Of a stretch of DNA of 9,483 nucleotides, positions 1 to 6,203 are shown piece by piece. Every line of letters begins with the position of its first letter. The first letter of the stretch is position 1. A program made the position numbers and the translations under genes. A model generated the notes under the pieces. It did no database searches. It saw only the letters and a program-made list of their open reading frames with translations, and had not been told where the DNA came from. Origin of the DNA: Gammaproteobacteria bacterium (lineage in GTDB: Bacteria > Pseudomonadota > Gammaproteobacteria > Steroidobacterales > Steroidobacteraceae); the NCBI GenBank assembly GCA_030039615.1, contig JASHVF010000217.1:1-9483 (forward strand). Direction: 5' to 3'.

Positions 1-93
1 GCCCCGACGGCGCCACACCTGCGTCTGACTGAACGAACGCGAATCCGCTGAAACCCTTGGGGGCAGGGGAGCCAAACCCGACGGCGAGGCGTT

Positions 94-124
94 ACCGAAA
101 TCTCCGGAGTGGTGACCAAAATCT
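94..124. repeat. Two short direct repeats, 21 bases apart
   Basis: ACCGAAATCT at 94-103 and ACCAAAATCT at 115-124 differ at one base and start exactly 21 bases apart. The first copy continues into CCGGAGTGG. IS21-family elements are known to carry several spaced copies of a short repeat at their ends, and this wording resembles such ends. No transposase (istA/istB) is visible in the window, so this is at most a remnant. Chance similarity is possible with only two copies. Confidence 0.25.
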
Positions 125-161
125 GATTGGGCCGACAGAGGGGACGTCGCGGTTGGGCCAG

Positions 162-197
162 GAAATATCAAATTTCACATAATATACATTATGCGAA
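162..197. promoter_or_regulatory. Operator-like inverted repeats in an AT-rich patch
   Basis: The main element at 174-197 has a left arm TTCACATAAT and a right arm ATTATGCGAA around the spacer ATAC; the arms match at 9 of 10 positions and the inner six pairs are perfect. Immediately left, 162-176 is a second inverted repeat, GAAAT and ATTTC around ATCAA. The outer TTC/GAA ends and the AT-rich core resemble operators of IclR-type and similar regulators, but the regulator is not in the window and the assignment is inference. It lies just upstream of a ribosome binding site and ATG at 200-214, the place expected for a promoter/operator of a plus-strand gene. Confidence 0.4.
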
Positions 198-211
198 CTA
201 GGAGAATCCGC

Positions 212-286
212 ATGGTGAGGAGCGATCCAGCTGGCGGGCACAAAGTGATGCCCTCCAGACACACCTTGGCCGATGCGTTGCGTTGA
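212..286 (+). pseudogene. Remnant gene start: good RBS, 24-codon ORF
   Basis: AGGAG at 200-204 sits 7 bases before an ATG at 212, a canonical ribosome binding arrangement directly downstream of the operator-like repeats. The ORF encodes only 24 residues and ends in TGA at 284-286. The same frame then stays open on the plus strand past the stop, but that continuation runs antisense through hsp20 and is not a protein I recognise. The simplest reading is that the promoter and first codons of a lost gene survive, the rest having been removed by rearrangement. A genuine short leader peptide is possible but less likely, as no gene follows it on this strand. Confidence 0.2.
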
Positions 287-379
287 TTGATCGAGTCGGC
301 AACTGTGGGCACACAGAGACCGCCGAGCAGTAACCCCAAGGTTGCTACCCGGCGGCATTGCGCTGGATCGACGCGTCCG

Positions 380-817
380 TTACTGGACCGTGATCGTCGC
401 GACTTTCTGCGTCTGAACCTTCGTCTTCGGAATGTGAACGGTCAACACCCCATCCTTCGCTACCGCGCTGATGGCCTCGGCGTCGATCGCATCCGGGAGC
501 TCAAAGCTCCGCAGAAAATCACCATAGAAGCTCTCAACCCTGAGGAACTTCTCGCCGACATGCTCCTCTTCCTTATGCCGCTCACCCTTGAGAGTCAGCA
601 TCCCGTCGGCATATGTGACCGTCACATCTTCCTTTTTGACCGCTGGCAGCGCAGCCCGAATCAGGTATTCCTTTTCGGTCTCGCTGATGTCAACGGAAGG
701 CGACCAGTCGTAATCAAGGTATTCGCCACCCAGCGGCTTCTGGCCGAAGAAAGCTGGGAAACCTGCAAACACCTTATTCATTCCGTAGAACGGTTCCCAT
801 CCTGTGAGGTTTTTCAT
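380..817 (-). CDS. Small heat shock protein, Hsp20/alpha-crystallin family
   Basis: This 145-residue protein is a cytoplasmic, ATP-independent holdase chaperone that binds unfolding proteins and keeps them refoldable. The alpha-crystallin domain spans about residues 37-131: it opens with DWSPSVDISETEKEYLIRA, followed by the ALP-V-KEDVTV block (57-67), DGMLTLKGER (71-80), an E..YG.F.R.F.LP stretch (95-108) and the conserved KDGVLTV strand (121-127). The tail carries an I-T-V (142-144) version of the IxI/V motif that docks into neighbouring dimers in oligomers. Length is normal for bacterial Hsp20. The ATG at 817 is fixed by a nearly perfect Shine-Dalgarno just upstream. GC is visibly lower (roughly 50-60% in rows counted by hand) than in genes to the right (roughly 63-72%), hinting at separate origin. 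I found no clear sigma-32 promoter. Confidence 0.96.
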   Translation of the reverse strand: MKNLTGWEPFYGMNKVFAGFPAFFGQKPLGGEYLDYDWSPSVDISETEKEYLIRAALPAVKKEDVTVTYADGMLTLKGERHKEEEHVGEKFLRVESFYGDFLRSFELPDAIDAEAISAVAKDGVLTVHIPKTKVQTQKVATITVQ

Positions 818-820
818 AAC

Positions 821-828
821 TCCTCCTT
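821..828 (-). promoter_or_regulatory. Very strong Shine-Dalgarno of hsp20
   Basis: Read on the minus strand, AAGGAGGA ends 3 bases before the ATG of hsp20, preceded by a run of six A including the first SD bases. It is the best ribosome binding site in the window and settles the start. A short upstream segment (853-858, reading AACCTC on the minus strand) could pair with part of GGAGGAGTT, so temperature-dependent masking is conceivable but unproven. Confidence 0.8.
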
Positions 829-1145
829 TTTTGATTTGCCCTAACTTCAGTTGAGGTTTCTACACCTAAGCAGGCGCGTGCGGAATTCGCATCAGTACCT
901 ATCGGTTCGTCCAAGATTCGCGTGTTGCAAACGCAGCCGTGCCGGGCAGGACTACTGCGAATGGCTACCCGCACCGGGTCTGACGCAGCATCAAAGCCGG
1001 GTTGGGCTCGAGAGAGATTCGCGCTGGCCCGGAGAACTCAATGACGAACGGCAGGGCTGAGATGTTGCCGAGCGTAGTCTCGGCTCAGATCGTGCTGCGG
1101 GCCTGGTGCGACGTACGTGCGAATTTCCGCGACATGCCCCCTCCC
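829..1145. other. Intergenic region upstream of hsp20
   Basis: These ~317 bases separate the SPFH gene stop from the hsp20 ribosome binding site, both on the minus strand. The region must hold the hsp20 promoter if that gene is transcribed independently, but neither a sigma-32 pair (CTTGAA / CCCCAT-like) nor a convincing sigma-70 pair could be picked out by eye. A hairpin at 1057-1088 is the only clear structure. Open frames across it show no recognisable protein. Confidence 0.4.
1057..1088. repeat. Two-tier hairpin downstream of the SPFH gene
   Basis: The inner arms GCCGAG (1067-1072) and CTCGGC (1079-1084) are perfect around a 6-base loop. Outer arms CTGAG (1057-1061) and CTCAG (1084-1088) can extend the stem across an unpaired 5-base stretch on one side, although they compete for base 1084. 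It lies about 60 bases past the SPFH stop. There is no T-run on the minus strand after it, so it is not a classical intrinsic terminator; it may stabilise the mRNA 3' end. Confidence 0.3.
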
Positions 1146-1967
1146 TCACTTAACCGCAAAGGTGGGTACCGCCCCCGAGTTATCGATAAAGGTGCACTTC
1201 CCGTCGGCGCACACCCGCTGCTCCATCTCGATGCGCTTGAGCTGCACGTACTGCTCCGGAGACAGACCGATCGCCAGGCGATAGGCGTTGTCGGCCGCGG
1301 CCCGCGCTTCCTCGGCGGATTTGCGCTGGATCTCGGCGAGCTTGGTCTGCTGCTCGGTCTGAATACGCTGCTCCTGGGTGGCGGTCTCGATGCGCTGGTT
1401 CTTGATGGCGTCCGGCGGGTTGGCGCGTCCCACGGTCATCGTGATGACTTTGACGGGCAAACCCTTTTCCTTGATGAATGCGACCAGCGCGTCGCGGATC
1501 TCCTCATCGATGGCGTCGAGGGCGGTGGTACTGATGGCCGTCTCGTTCATGCCGCGCTTTCTTACCGCCTGCCGGACCATCGTCTTGAACTGCTCCTCGA
1601 GATTGTTCCGGTACCAGTCGCGCCCGAAGTTCTTGATGAGCGAAACGGAGTCCGTGACCTGCAGCACCATGATCGCGTGAAAGCTGATCGGCACGCCGTC
1701 CGAGGTCATCGTGTCCTGCATCTCGGTCTCGGCCTTCATGGGCTGCATGTATACGTCCACGCCCTCGGTGCTCAGTGCGGCGTACGTGCGGCCGGGCTTG
1801 ACCGGTTCAGGGTTGACGCCGCCGTGTCCGAAGAACCAGGGCTTCTCGACCAGCACCACCTCGTGGCCGGCGTCCGGCGAGTAGACGCTGCAGGCGCTGA
1901 GGAGCGAGGCGAGACACACGGGACTGAAGTACCTGACGCCGGCTGCAAGGATCAGTGCTGCGCGCAT
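1146..1967 (-). CDS. SPFH/Band 7 (prohibitin-like) lipoprotein
   Basis: This 273-residue protein belongs to the SPFH/Band 7 superfamily, which forms membrane-bound ring or cage assemblies that scaffold proteases and membrane microdomains. The N-terminus has a hydrophobic stretch ending in the lipobox L-S-A-C with the acylated Cys at residue 26; Ser at +2 favours outer-membrane sorting in Enterobacteria. The SPFH beta-rich core runs about 33-180 (strands around VVLVEKPWFFG and AIMVLQVTDSVSLIKNFG, then the helix RNNLEEQFKTMVRQAVRKRG). A charged, Gln/Glu-rich helix with coiled-coil character (about 185-228) follows, then a tail with two Cys (253, 258) that could form a disulfide outside the cytoplasm. 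GGAG lies 7 bases before the ATG. It is 119 bases downstream of the I9-like gene on the same strand. Its exact partner is unknown. Confidence 0.88.
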   Translation of the reverse strand: MRAALILAAGVRYFSPVCLASLLSACSVYSPDAGHEVVLVEKPWFFGHGGVNPEPVKPGRTYAALSTEGVDVYMQPMKAETEMQDTMTSDGVPISFHAIMVLQVTDSVSLIKNFGRDWYRNNLEEQFKTMVRQAVRKRGMNETAISTTALDAIDEEIRDALVAFIKEKGLPVKVITMTVGRANPPDAIKNQRIETATQEQRIQTEQQTKLAEIQRKSAEEARAAADNAYRLAIGLSPEQYVQLKRIEMEQRVCADGKCTFIDNSGAVPTFAVK

Positions 1968-2033
1968 ACCGTGCTCCGATCAGGCGGCGCGGCTTGTTGT
2001 TTATGCAGAGTGCGCGGCCGGCCGTGGCCCATA

Positions 2034-2076
2034 CTGCACAGCAAGTGCAGGTGACGGCAAGCGTCCCTGCCGGTCA
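2034..2076. repeat. Pair of adjacent hairpins between two minus-strand genes
   Basis: CTGCAC (2034-2039) pairs with GTGCAG (2045-2050) around AGCAA. Directly after it, TGACGGCA (2052-2059) pairs with TGCCGGTCA (2068-2076) with one bulged base. They lie in the 119-base gap between the I9-like gene and the SPFH gene. No T-run follows on either strand, so they look like mRNA-stabilising or attenuating structures, or a repeated palindromic element, rather than an intrinsic terminator. Confidence 0.3.
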
Positions 2077-2086
2077 GCCCATCAGG

Positions 2087-2461
2087 CTAGCGAGCGACGA
2101 CGCTCCGCGGTGGATCGTAGTGCACCTCGACCACCGCCTTGTCGCAGAGAAACTTCGGCTCCTCGGGCATGGGAAAGGTGCTGAAGCCATGCAGGTAGGT
2201 CAAAGCCTGCGTGCGAACGTGATAGGCCTTGGCGATGCGAGCGGCGGTGTCTTCCGGGTCCAGATCCCTGCGGACCAGTACCCAGCCTCCCTGGTAGCCG
2301 CCTGAGTCGGCGCCGACCACCTTGGCCGGATTGCGGCACAGGGCGGCCCGATGGTGTGAGGCGCAGCCCCAGTTCGCCAGCGCGAACCCCGTCAGCACGA
2401 GCACTCGAGCAATATCCCTGCGACGCACGACTGTGGCCTTGATAGCCGATCCAGCCGACAT
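2087..2461 (-). CDS. Small secreted protein with inhibitor I9-like domain
   Basis: This 124-residue protein has no exact family name I can give. An Arg-rich N-terminus and hydrophobic segment (about 17-32) form an export signal ending near W-G-C (Cys 33); the lipobox is not canonical because Asn and Trp occupy -3 and -2. Residues 57-116 follow the layout of the subtilisin propeptide/inhibitor I9 fold: a G-W-V-L-V-R-R strand, an acidic A-A-x-x-A helix, then HVRTQALTYLHGFST, a Pro/Glu stretch, and a closing strand KAVVEVHYD. In known family members this corresponds to YIVvlk...h.Y...l.GFsa...V.yVe.D. Such domains act as intramolecular chaperones or inhibitors of S8 peptidases; here it stands alone. 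The ATG at 2461 is preferred; a TTG ten codons upstream is also open, and neither has a strong RBS. It starts 63 bases after the S9 peptidase stop, so probably shares its transcript. Confidence 0.6.
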   Translation of the reverse strand: MSAGSAIKATVVRRRDIARVLVLTGFALANWGCASHHRAALCRNPAKVVGADSGGYQGGWVLVRRDLDPEDTAARIAKAYHVRTQALTYLHGFSTFPMPEEPKFLCDKAVVEVHYDPPRSVVAR

Positions 2462-2524
2462 CTTCGTGCGCCCCGATCGGTGAGTCTGCAACGCGACACG
2501 GTTTCTGCGGCAGCGATCACAGTC

Positions 2525-5146
2525 TCAGTGCACCCCGAGATGGCTCAGCAGGAACTCGCTGCCGGCCGAATAAACCTCGACCAGGCGCCGGAAAGTCTGG
2601 TCCATCTCGTGCGTCTGCCCGGGGACAGCCTGCTCCGCCAGCTCGACCTGCGGCCGCCGCGTCTGTAAGGCGCGCGCGAGCACGACGCCGTCGTTGAAGT
2701 TGACGTTCATGTCGTCATCACCCTGAATCAGAAAGACCGGCGAGGTCCAGGTTTCTAGTTGTCCGATCGCCGAGTGCGCCAGCCCCACGGGATCGGGCGA
2801 CGTGTGCACGCCCGCCATGTCGAAGCCGACTTTGAAGAGATCGGAGTGCAGCGCCAGCGCCTCGGCGGTCATGTAGCCGCCCCAGGAGAGGCCGTAGATG
2901 CCGATACCGCGACTCCCGTCGACGTCCTTGCGCGCCATCAGGTAATGCGCCGCGCCGACGAAGTCGAGAATCTCGGAATTGCCGGTGAATCCCCAGTCCG
3001 GCGCATTCCTGAAGGCTTCACCGCGCATGATGCTGCTGCGGTATTCGACCGACAGTACCACGCAGCCGCGGCCGGCGAGGTACTGGTTCATGTCGTAGAG
3101 GTACTGATAGGCGTCCATGTAGTGAAAGCCCGGCAGCATCTGCCGCCGGATCCCGCCGTGCGAGAAGACGATCGCGCAGCCGTTGGGATGTGCCGGAACG
3201 AACAGCTGCCCGAACGCCTTCTGGCCGTCGGCGCCGGGGAACTCCACCAGCTCGGGCTTCACGAGCAGCTTGCCCGGAAACGAGGCAGCGGGCCGGGGCA
3301 GGTCCGCGAGGCGCACCGCCCCGCCCGCCTCGCGGATGGTGAGCTGCGGTGGGTCGGCCCAGCCGGCCCCGAGGTAGGCGAGCCGTCCGCCGGCGAGCGG
3401 CACGGGGGCCCACTCGCTCTTCTCGCCGCTCGTAATCGCGCGCGGCGGCGCGCCCTCGAAGCCCACGCTCGAGATATGCCGCCGTCCGAGGTCGCCGATG
3501 TTGGTCGCGTAGAAGAGCTGCCGGCGATCCATCGACATTGCGACGGTCTCCACCTCGCCGTCGCCCGGGGTCAGCAGTGTCGCCTCCCCTCCCGCGGCCG
3601 GCACCGCGTAGAGATGCCGCCAGCCGTCGCCTTCCCAGACGAATGCGATCCGCCCGCCGTCCGACCAGAATAATTCGTCGCCGAACTGCCCCGGGCTGTA
3701 TTGCTGGTCGAGCCGGTAGTAGACCGAGCCGACGCCCTGCTTCGCCTGCCAGATGCGGTGCGGCACCAGGTCTGCGAGCGCCACCGTCCAGATCGCCCAC
3801 GGGTGCTCCGAGCGCACCGGGCCGCAGTAGCGCTCGCCGCCACCGCAGCTGTTGCGCAGCAGACCCGGCGAATCGCCCGGCTCGCGTCGGAACGCGAGCT
3901 GGCGGCCATCGGGCGACCAGACCGGTCCCAGGTCGACGTCATTGCCGCCGTGCGGGATCAGCACGGTGGTGCGCGCGGCGAGGTCGCGGACCTCGATGGC
4001 GCTGCCGCGCTCGTAGGCAACCTCGCTTCCGTCCGGCGAGAAGCGCATGCCGGTGTGCGCGCCGAGGAGAAACGCCTCCGGCTCACCGACCCCGAGGAGG
4101 CGCTGATTCGACCAGCGGAGCGCGGCCGCCATCACCATCCCGCCGGAGCGCCACAGGATGTAGCGGTCGTCGGGCGTGAAGATCGGCTGATTGCCGCTGC
4201 CGAGCAGTCGCGGCGCATCGTTCGCGGTGCCGACGATCCACACCTGCTGCTGCGGCATCTCGGTCGATGCGGTCGGATTCGGCGAATCGCCCTGGCGATT
4301 GACGCGCCCGCCGCGTACGTACGCGACCGCTCCGCCGGCCTTCGAGACGGCCAGGTCCGCAAGATCGCGCCCGTCGTCGTCGTCGTAGCTGACCAGGCGG
4401 CGCGCGCGCGCGCCGACCCGCAGAAAATACACATTGCGGCTCTCGGCCTCGCGCGTCAGGTAGGCGATCGAGAGCCCGTCGCCGGATGGCGCCGGGGGCT
4501 CGATATAGGGCGTCGCGAGGATAGCGGCCATCGTGAAGCGCTCGGCGGCGCGCTGCGGCGGCGGTTGCCACCTGGCCGTCGAGAACGCCGGCACGGGACG
4601 CGTGAGCTCGCGCGACATCAGGCCGTCGACACTGCGACTGAAGGTGATGCTGAGTCCATCCGCCGACCAGCGCGGGTCTGCATCGAGGTCGAAGGCGGGA
4701 TCGAGGTAGTCCAGGCGCCGGCTCGGCAGGTCGTAGACCGCGATGAATTGCCACCTGTCGCTCGCCGTGCCGTCGTCGCGCCAGGTGCGCTGGTCCTCGT
4801 ACGCAATGCGGCGGCCGTCGGGCGCGAAGACGATCCTGCCGATCCTGCCGCGCGTCGACAGCAGGCGGTCGGGCGCGGTCCAGTCGCTCGCCGGGGCGCT
4901 GCGCGTCGCGCTCAGCAGCTGGCGGCGGTCGTCCGATGCCCACGCCGCGCGCAGCCCGTCCGGCGACAGGCTGGCCGAGGACGGCGGAGTGACGAGCTTC
5001 TCCGCAGGAGCCGCCCAGCTCGGCGGGATGTGCGCGGCCGGCGTGGCGGACGCGGGTGCTGCGTGCGCGATCGGCGACGCCAGCGCGAGGGTGGCCACTG
5101 CAATGGTGGCTCGCAAAAGGACTGCACGACCGTCGGCATGCGGCAT
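2525..5146 (-). CDS. Secreted S9 family peptidase (prolyl oligopeptidase-type)
   Basis: This 873-residue enzyme should cleave short peptides in the periplasm or outside the cell, in the style of dipeptidyl or acylaminoacyl peptidases. A signal peptide ends at A-H-A (27-29). A beta-propeller follows, made of repeated PD40/WD40-like blades recognisable as S-P-D-G or W-S-x-D-G followed by a strand (SLSPDGLRAAWA, FAPDGRRIAYE, WSADGLSITFS, FSPDGSEVAYE, WSPDGRQLAFR, WSDGGRIAFV). The alpha/beta-hydrolase domain occupies about 635-873: oxyanion-type HGG (663-665), nucleophile Ser754 in G-L-S-W-G-G, Asp812 in G-D-D-D-M-N-V, His846 in G-Q-T-H-E. All three catalytic residues are present. The ATG at 5146 has GGGAG 6 bases upstream and gives a compact signal peptide; an ATG at 5182 is also open, has no visible RBS, and overlaps the stop of the preceding gene as ATGA. 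Substrate preference cannot be read from the sequence. Confidence 0.93.
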   Translation of the reverse strand: MPHADGRAVLLRATIAVATLALASPIAHAAPASATPAAHIPPSWAAPAEKLVTPPSSASLSPDGLRAAWASDDRRQLLSATRSAPASDWTAPDRLLSTRGRIGRIVFAPDGRRIAYEDQRTWRDDGTASDRWQFIAVYDLPSRRLDYLDPAFDLDADPRWSADGLSITFSRSVDGLMSRELTRPVPAFSTARWQPPPQRAAERFTMAAILATPYIEPPAPSGDGLSIAYLTREAESRNVYFLRVGARARRLVSYDDDDGRDLADLAVSKAGGAVAYVRGGRVNRQGDSPNPTASTEMPQQQVWIVGTANDAPRLLGSGNQPIFTPDDRYILWRSGGMVMAAALRWSNQRLLGVGEPEAFLLGAHTGMRFSPDGSEVAYERGSAIEVRDLAARTTVLIPHGGNDVDLGPVWSPDGRQLAFRREPGDSPGLLRNSCGGGERYCGPVRSEHPWAIWTVALADLVPHRIWQAKQGVGSVYYRLDQQYSPGQFGDELFWSDGGRIAFVWEGDGWRHLYAVPAAGGEATLLTPGDGEVETVAMSMDRRQLFYATNIGDLGRRHISSVGFEGAPPRAITSGEKSEWAPVPLAGGRLAYLGAGWADPPQLTIREAGGAVRLADLPRPAASFPGKLLVKPELVEFPGADGQKAFGQLFVPAHPNGCAIVFSHGGIRRQMLPGFHYMDAYQYLYDMNQYLAGRGCVVLSVEYRSSIMRGEAFRNAPDWGFTGNSEILDFVGAAHYLMARKDVDGSRGIGIYGLSWGGYMTAEALALHSDLFKVGFDMAGVHTSPDPVGLAHSAIGQLETWTSPVFLIQGDDDMNVNFNDGVVLARALQTRRPQVELAEQAVPGQTHEMDQTFRRLVEVYSAGSEFLLSHLGVH

Positions 5147-5178
5147 GACTGGCTCCCGATGTGGCGTTTTGTTCGAGT

Positions 5179-6081
5179 TCATTGCGTGGCCGCATACAGC
5201 CGTCGCGCGATCTCGGCGATCAGCGCGTTGCTGTCCCTCGGCGCGGCGATTCCGCGCGTCAGGACCACGAGCACGAACGGTCGCGGCGCGTACACGATCG
5301 CCGCGTCGTGCTGGATTCCGGTGATCTCGCCGGTCTTGTGCGCGACGCGCGTGCCGGCCGGAAGGCCCGCGGGGATCCCGTCGTTGAAGGTCTGTCGCTC
5401 GAGCACCGCGCTCATCGCCCGTGAGGACGCAGGATCCACGGCCTCGCCGCGGGCGATGGCTGCCATGAGCGTGAGCAGCGCGCGCGCGGTGGTCGTGTTG
5501 TTGAGCCCCTGCTGGAAGGCCTTCGAGTCCTCGACTCCGCGCCGCACGTTCATGCCGTCGGCCGCCAGCGCGTGCACCGAGCGGCGGATGCTCTCGACGC
5601 CGAGGCGCTCGATGAGCAGGTTGGTCGCGAGGTTGCTGCTCACCGTGATCATGAGCTCGCTGAGCTCTCCCAGGGTGCGCGTCTGGCCGAGCGCGCGGTA
5701 GAGGTCCGCCTCGGAATCGTCGGCCGGATCGAGGCTATAGGGGGAGCCGTCCGCCAGACTGTGGAATTCGTTCCTCACGCGCAGCGGGTCCCCGAGGCTG
5801 AGCTTGCCGAGGTGCGCCTGCTCGTAGAGCCCGATGAGGACCGGCACCTTCATGGTGCTCGCCGCGTGATAGGGCTCATCGGCGCGCAGGAACCAGCCAC
5901 CGCTCCCGTCGAGCAGCTGGAAGGCCACTGCCACCTGCGCGCCGCTCGCGCCGATCGTCGACTCGATACCGGGCGCCGCGGCGAGGATCGCGGCGTCGGG
6001 CTGAGCCGCGTGGACCGGCACCCCGCCGGCGAGCAAGGCAAGCAGCGACGCGCGGGCCAGCAGCGGCCACCTGGATCTCAT
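5179..6081 (-). CDS. Class A beta-lactamase-related serine hydrolase
   Basis: This 300-residue exported protein has the penicillin-recognising serine hydrolase fold and would act in the periplasm. A signal peptide covers about residues 1-25. Motif 1 is S-T-M-K (Ser75 nucleophile, Lys78). Motif 2 is S-S-N (148-150) within MITVSSNLATNLLI, where class A enzymes usually have SDN. The omega-loop region carries Glu184 in RGVEDSKAF followed by LNNTTTAR, but the Asn expected four residues after the Glu (E-x-x-x-N) is not there. Motif 3 is K-T-G (249-251). The length matches class A. True beta-lactamase activity is possible, but the altered motifs and linkage to a peptidase also fit a peptidase or esterase role. 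GGGGAGG lies about 11 bases before the ATG. Its stop lies 32 bases from the preferred S9 start (and overlaps the alternative ATG), so the two are probably co-transcribed. Confidence 0.9.
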   Translation of the reverse strand: MRSRWPLLARASLLALLAGGVPVHAAQPDAAILAAAPGIESTIGASGAQVAVAFQLLDGSGGWFLRADEPYHAASTMKVPVLIGLYEQAHLGKLSLGDPLRVRNEFHSLADGSPYSLDPADDSEADLYRALGQTRTLGELSELMITVSSNLATNLLIERLGVESIRRSVHALAADGMNVRRGVEDSKAFQQGLNNTTTARALLTLMAAIARGEAVDPASSRAMSAVLERQTFNDGIPAGLPAGTRVAHKTGEITGIQHDAAIVYAPRPFVLVVLTRGIAAPRDSNALIAEIARRLYAATQ

Positions 6082-6113
6082 CGCCCCGGGAACCTCCCCT
6101 CTCGCCCGCAGTC

Positions 6114-6119
6114 CTTATA
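6114..6119 (-). promoter_or_regulatory. Candidate -10 element of the beta-lactamase/S9 unit
   Basis: On the minus strand this reads TATAAG, matching five of six bases of the sigma-70 -10 consensus, in a locally AT-rich patch. It lies 32 bases before the ATG, which would leave a short leader carrying the GGGGAGG ribosome binding site. No good -35 hexamer is found 16-18 bases upstream, so this is tentative. Confidence 0.3.
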
Positions 6120-6139
6120 CATTAGCGTGCGCGCGGGGA

Positions 6140-6155
6140 TCGGGGGTGGCCCCGA
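6140..6155. repeat. Perfect 6-bp hairpin in the divergent region
   Basis: TCGGGG (6140-6145) and CCCCGA (6150-6155) pair perfectly around GTGG. There is no T-run on either side, so it does not look like an intrinsic terminator. It could be an operator half-site pair or simply a GC-rich chance palindrome between the two divergent units. Confidence 0.3.
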
Positions 6156-6203
6156 CCGAAGTGTTATGTGCACTCCCGCTGACCGCCCGTAGCCCACCCG
6201 GAA

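Larger units (their letters stand above)
1..379. other. Non-coding left end, probably decayed DNA
   Basis: I find no credible gene in this stretch. The open frames here lack recognisable domains and are antisense to, or run across, the signals described in separate entries. What it does hold is a motif repeated 21 bases apart (94-124), an AT-rich patch with inverted repeats (162-197), and a ribosome binding site with a very short ORF (200-286). The first 51 bases are open in frame 1 and end in TGA; this could be the tail of a gene lying off the left edge, but 16 residues are too few to identify. The stretch lies downstream of hsp20, and I see no hairpin with a T-run that would serve as that gene's terminator. 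Confidence 0.5.

Noticed and set aside
92..358. An 88-codon minus-strand ORF at the left end.
   Set aside because: It has no domain or RBS, and it covers the operator-like palindromes and the plus-strand RBS; chance is the simplest explanation.
1002..2054. A 350-codon plus-strand frame antisense to the SPFH gene.
   Set aside because: The minus-strand SPFH frame has a lipobox, RBS and conserved family sequence; the antisense frame has none of these.
4083..5195. A 370-codon minus-strand frame overlapping the S9 gene.
   Set aside because: It is an Arg/Ala-rich frame-shifted shadow of the S9 peptidase with no domain of its own.
3701..5701. A 666-codon open frame on the plus strand antisense to the S9 peptidase and beta-lactamase genes.
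   Set aside because: It is Arg/Ala-rich, has no recognisable domain, spans two well-supported genes on the other strand and is the kind of open frame expected in GC-rich DNA.
6140..6155. The perfect GC hairpin considered as a bidirectional terminator.
   Set aside because: It lies between two divergent gene starts and lacks a T-run on either side, so termination there makes little sense.
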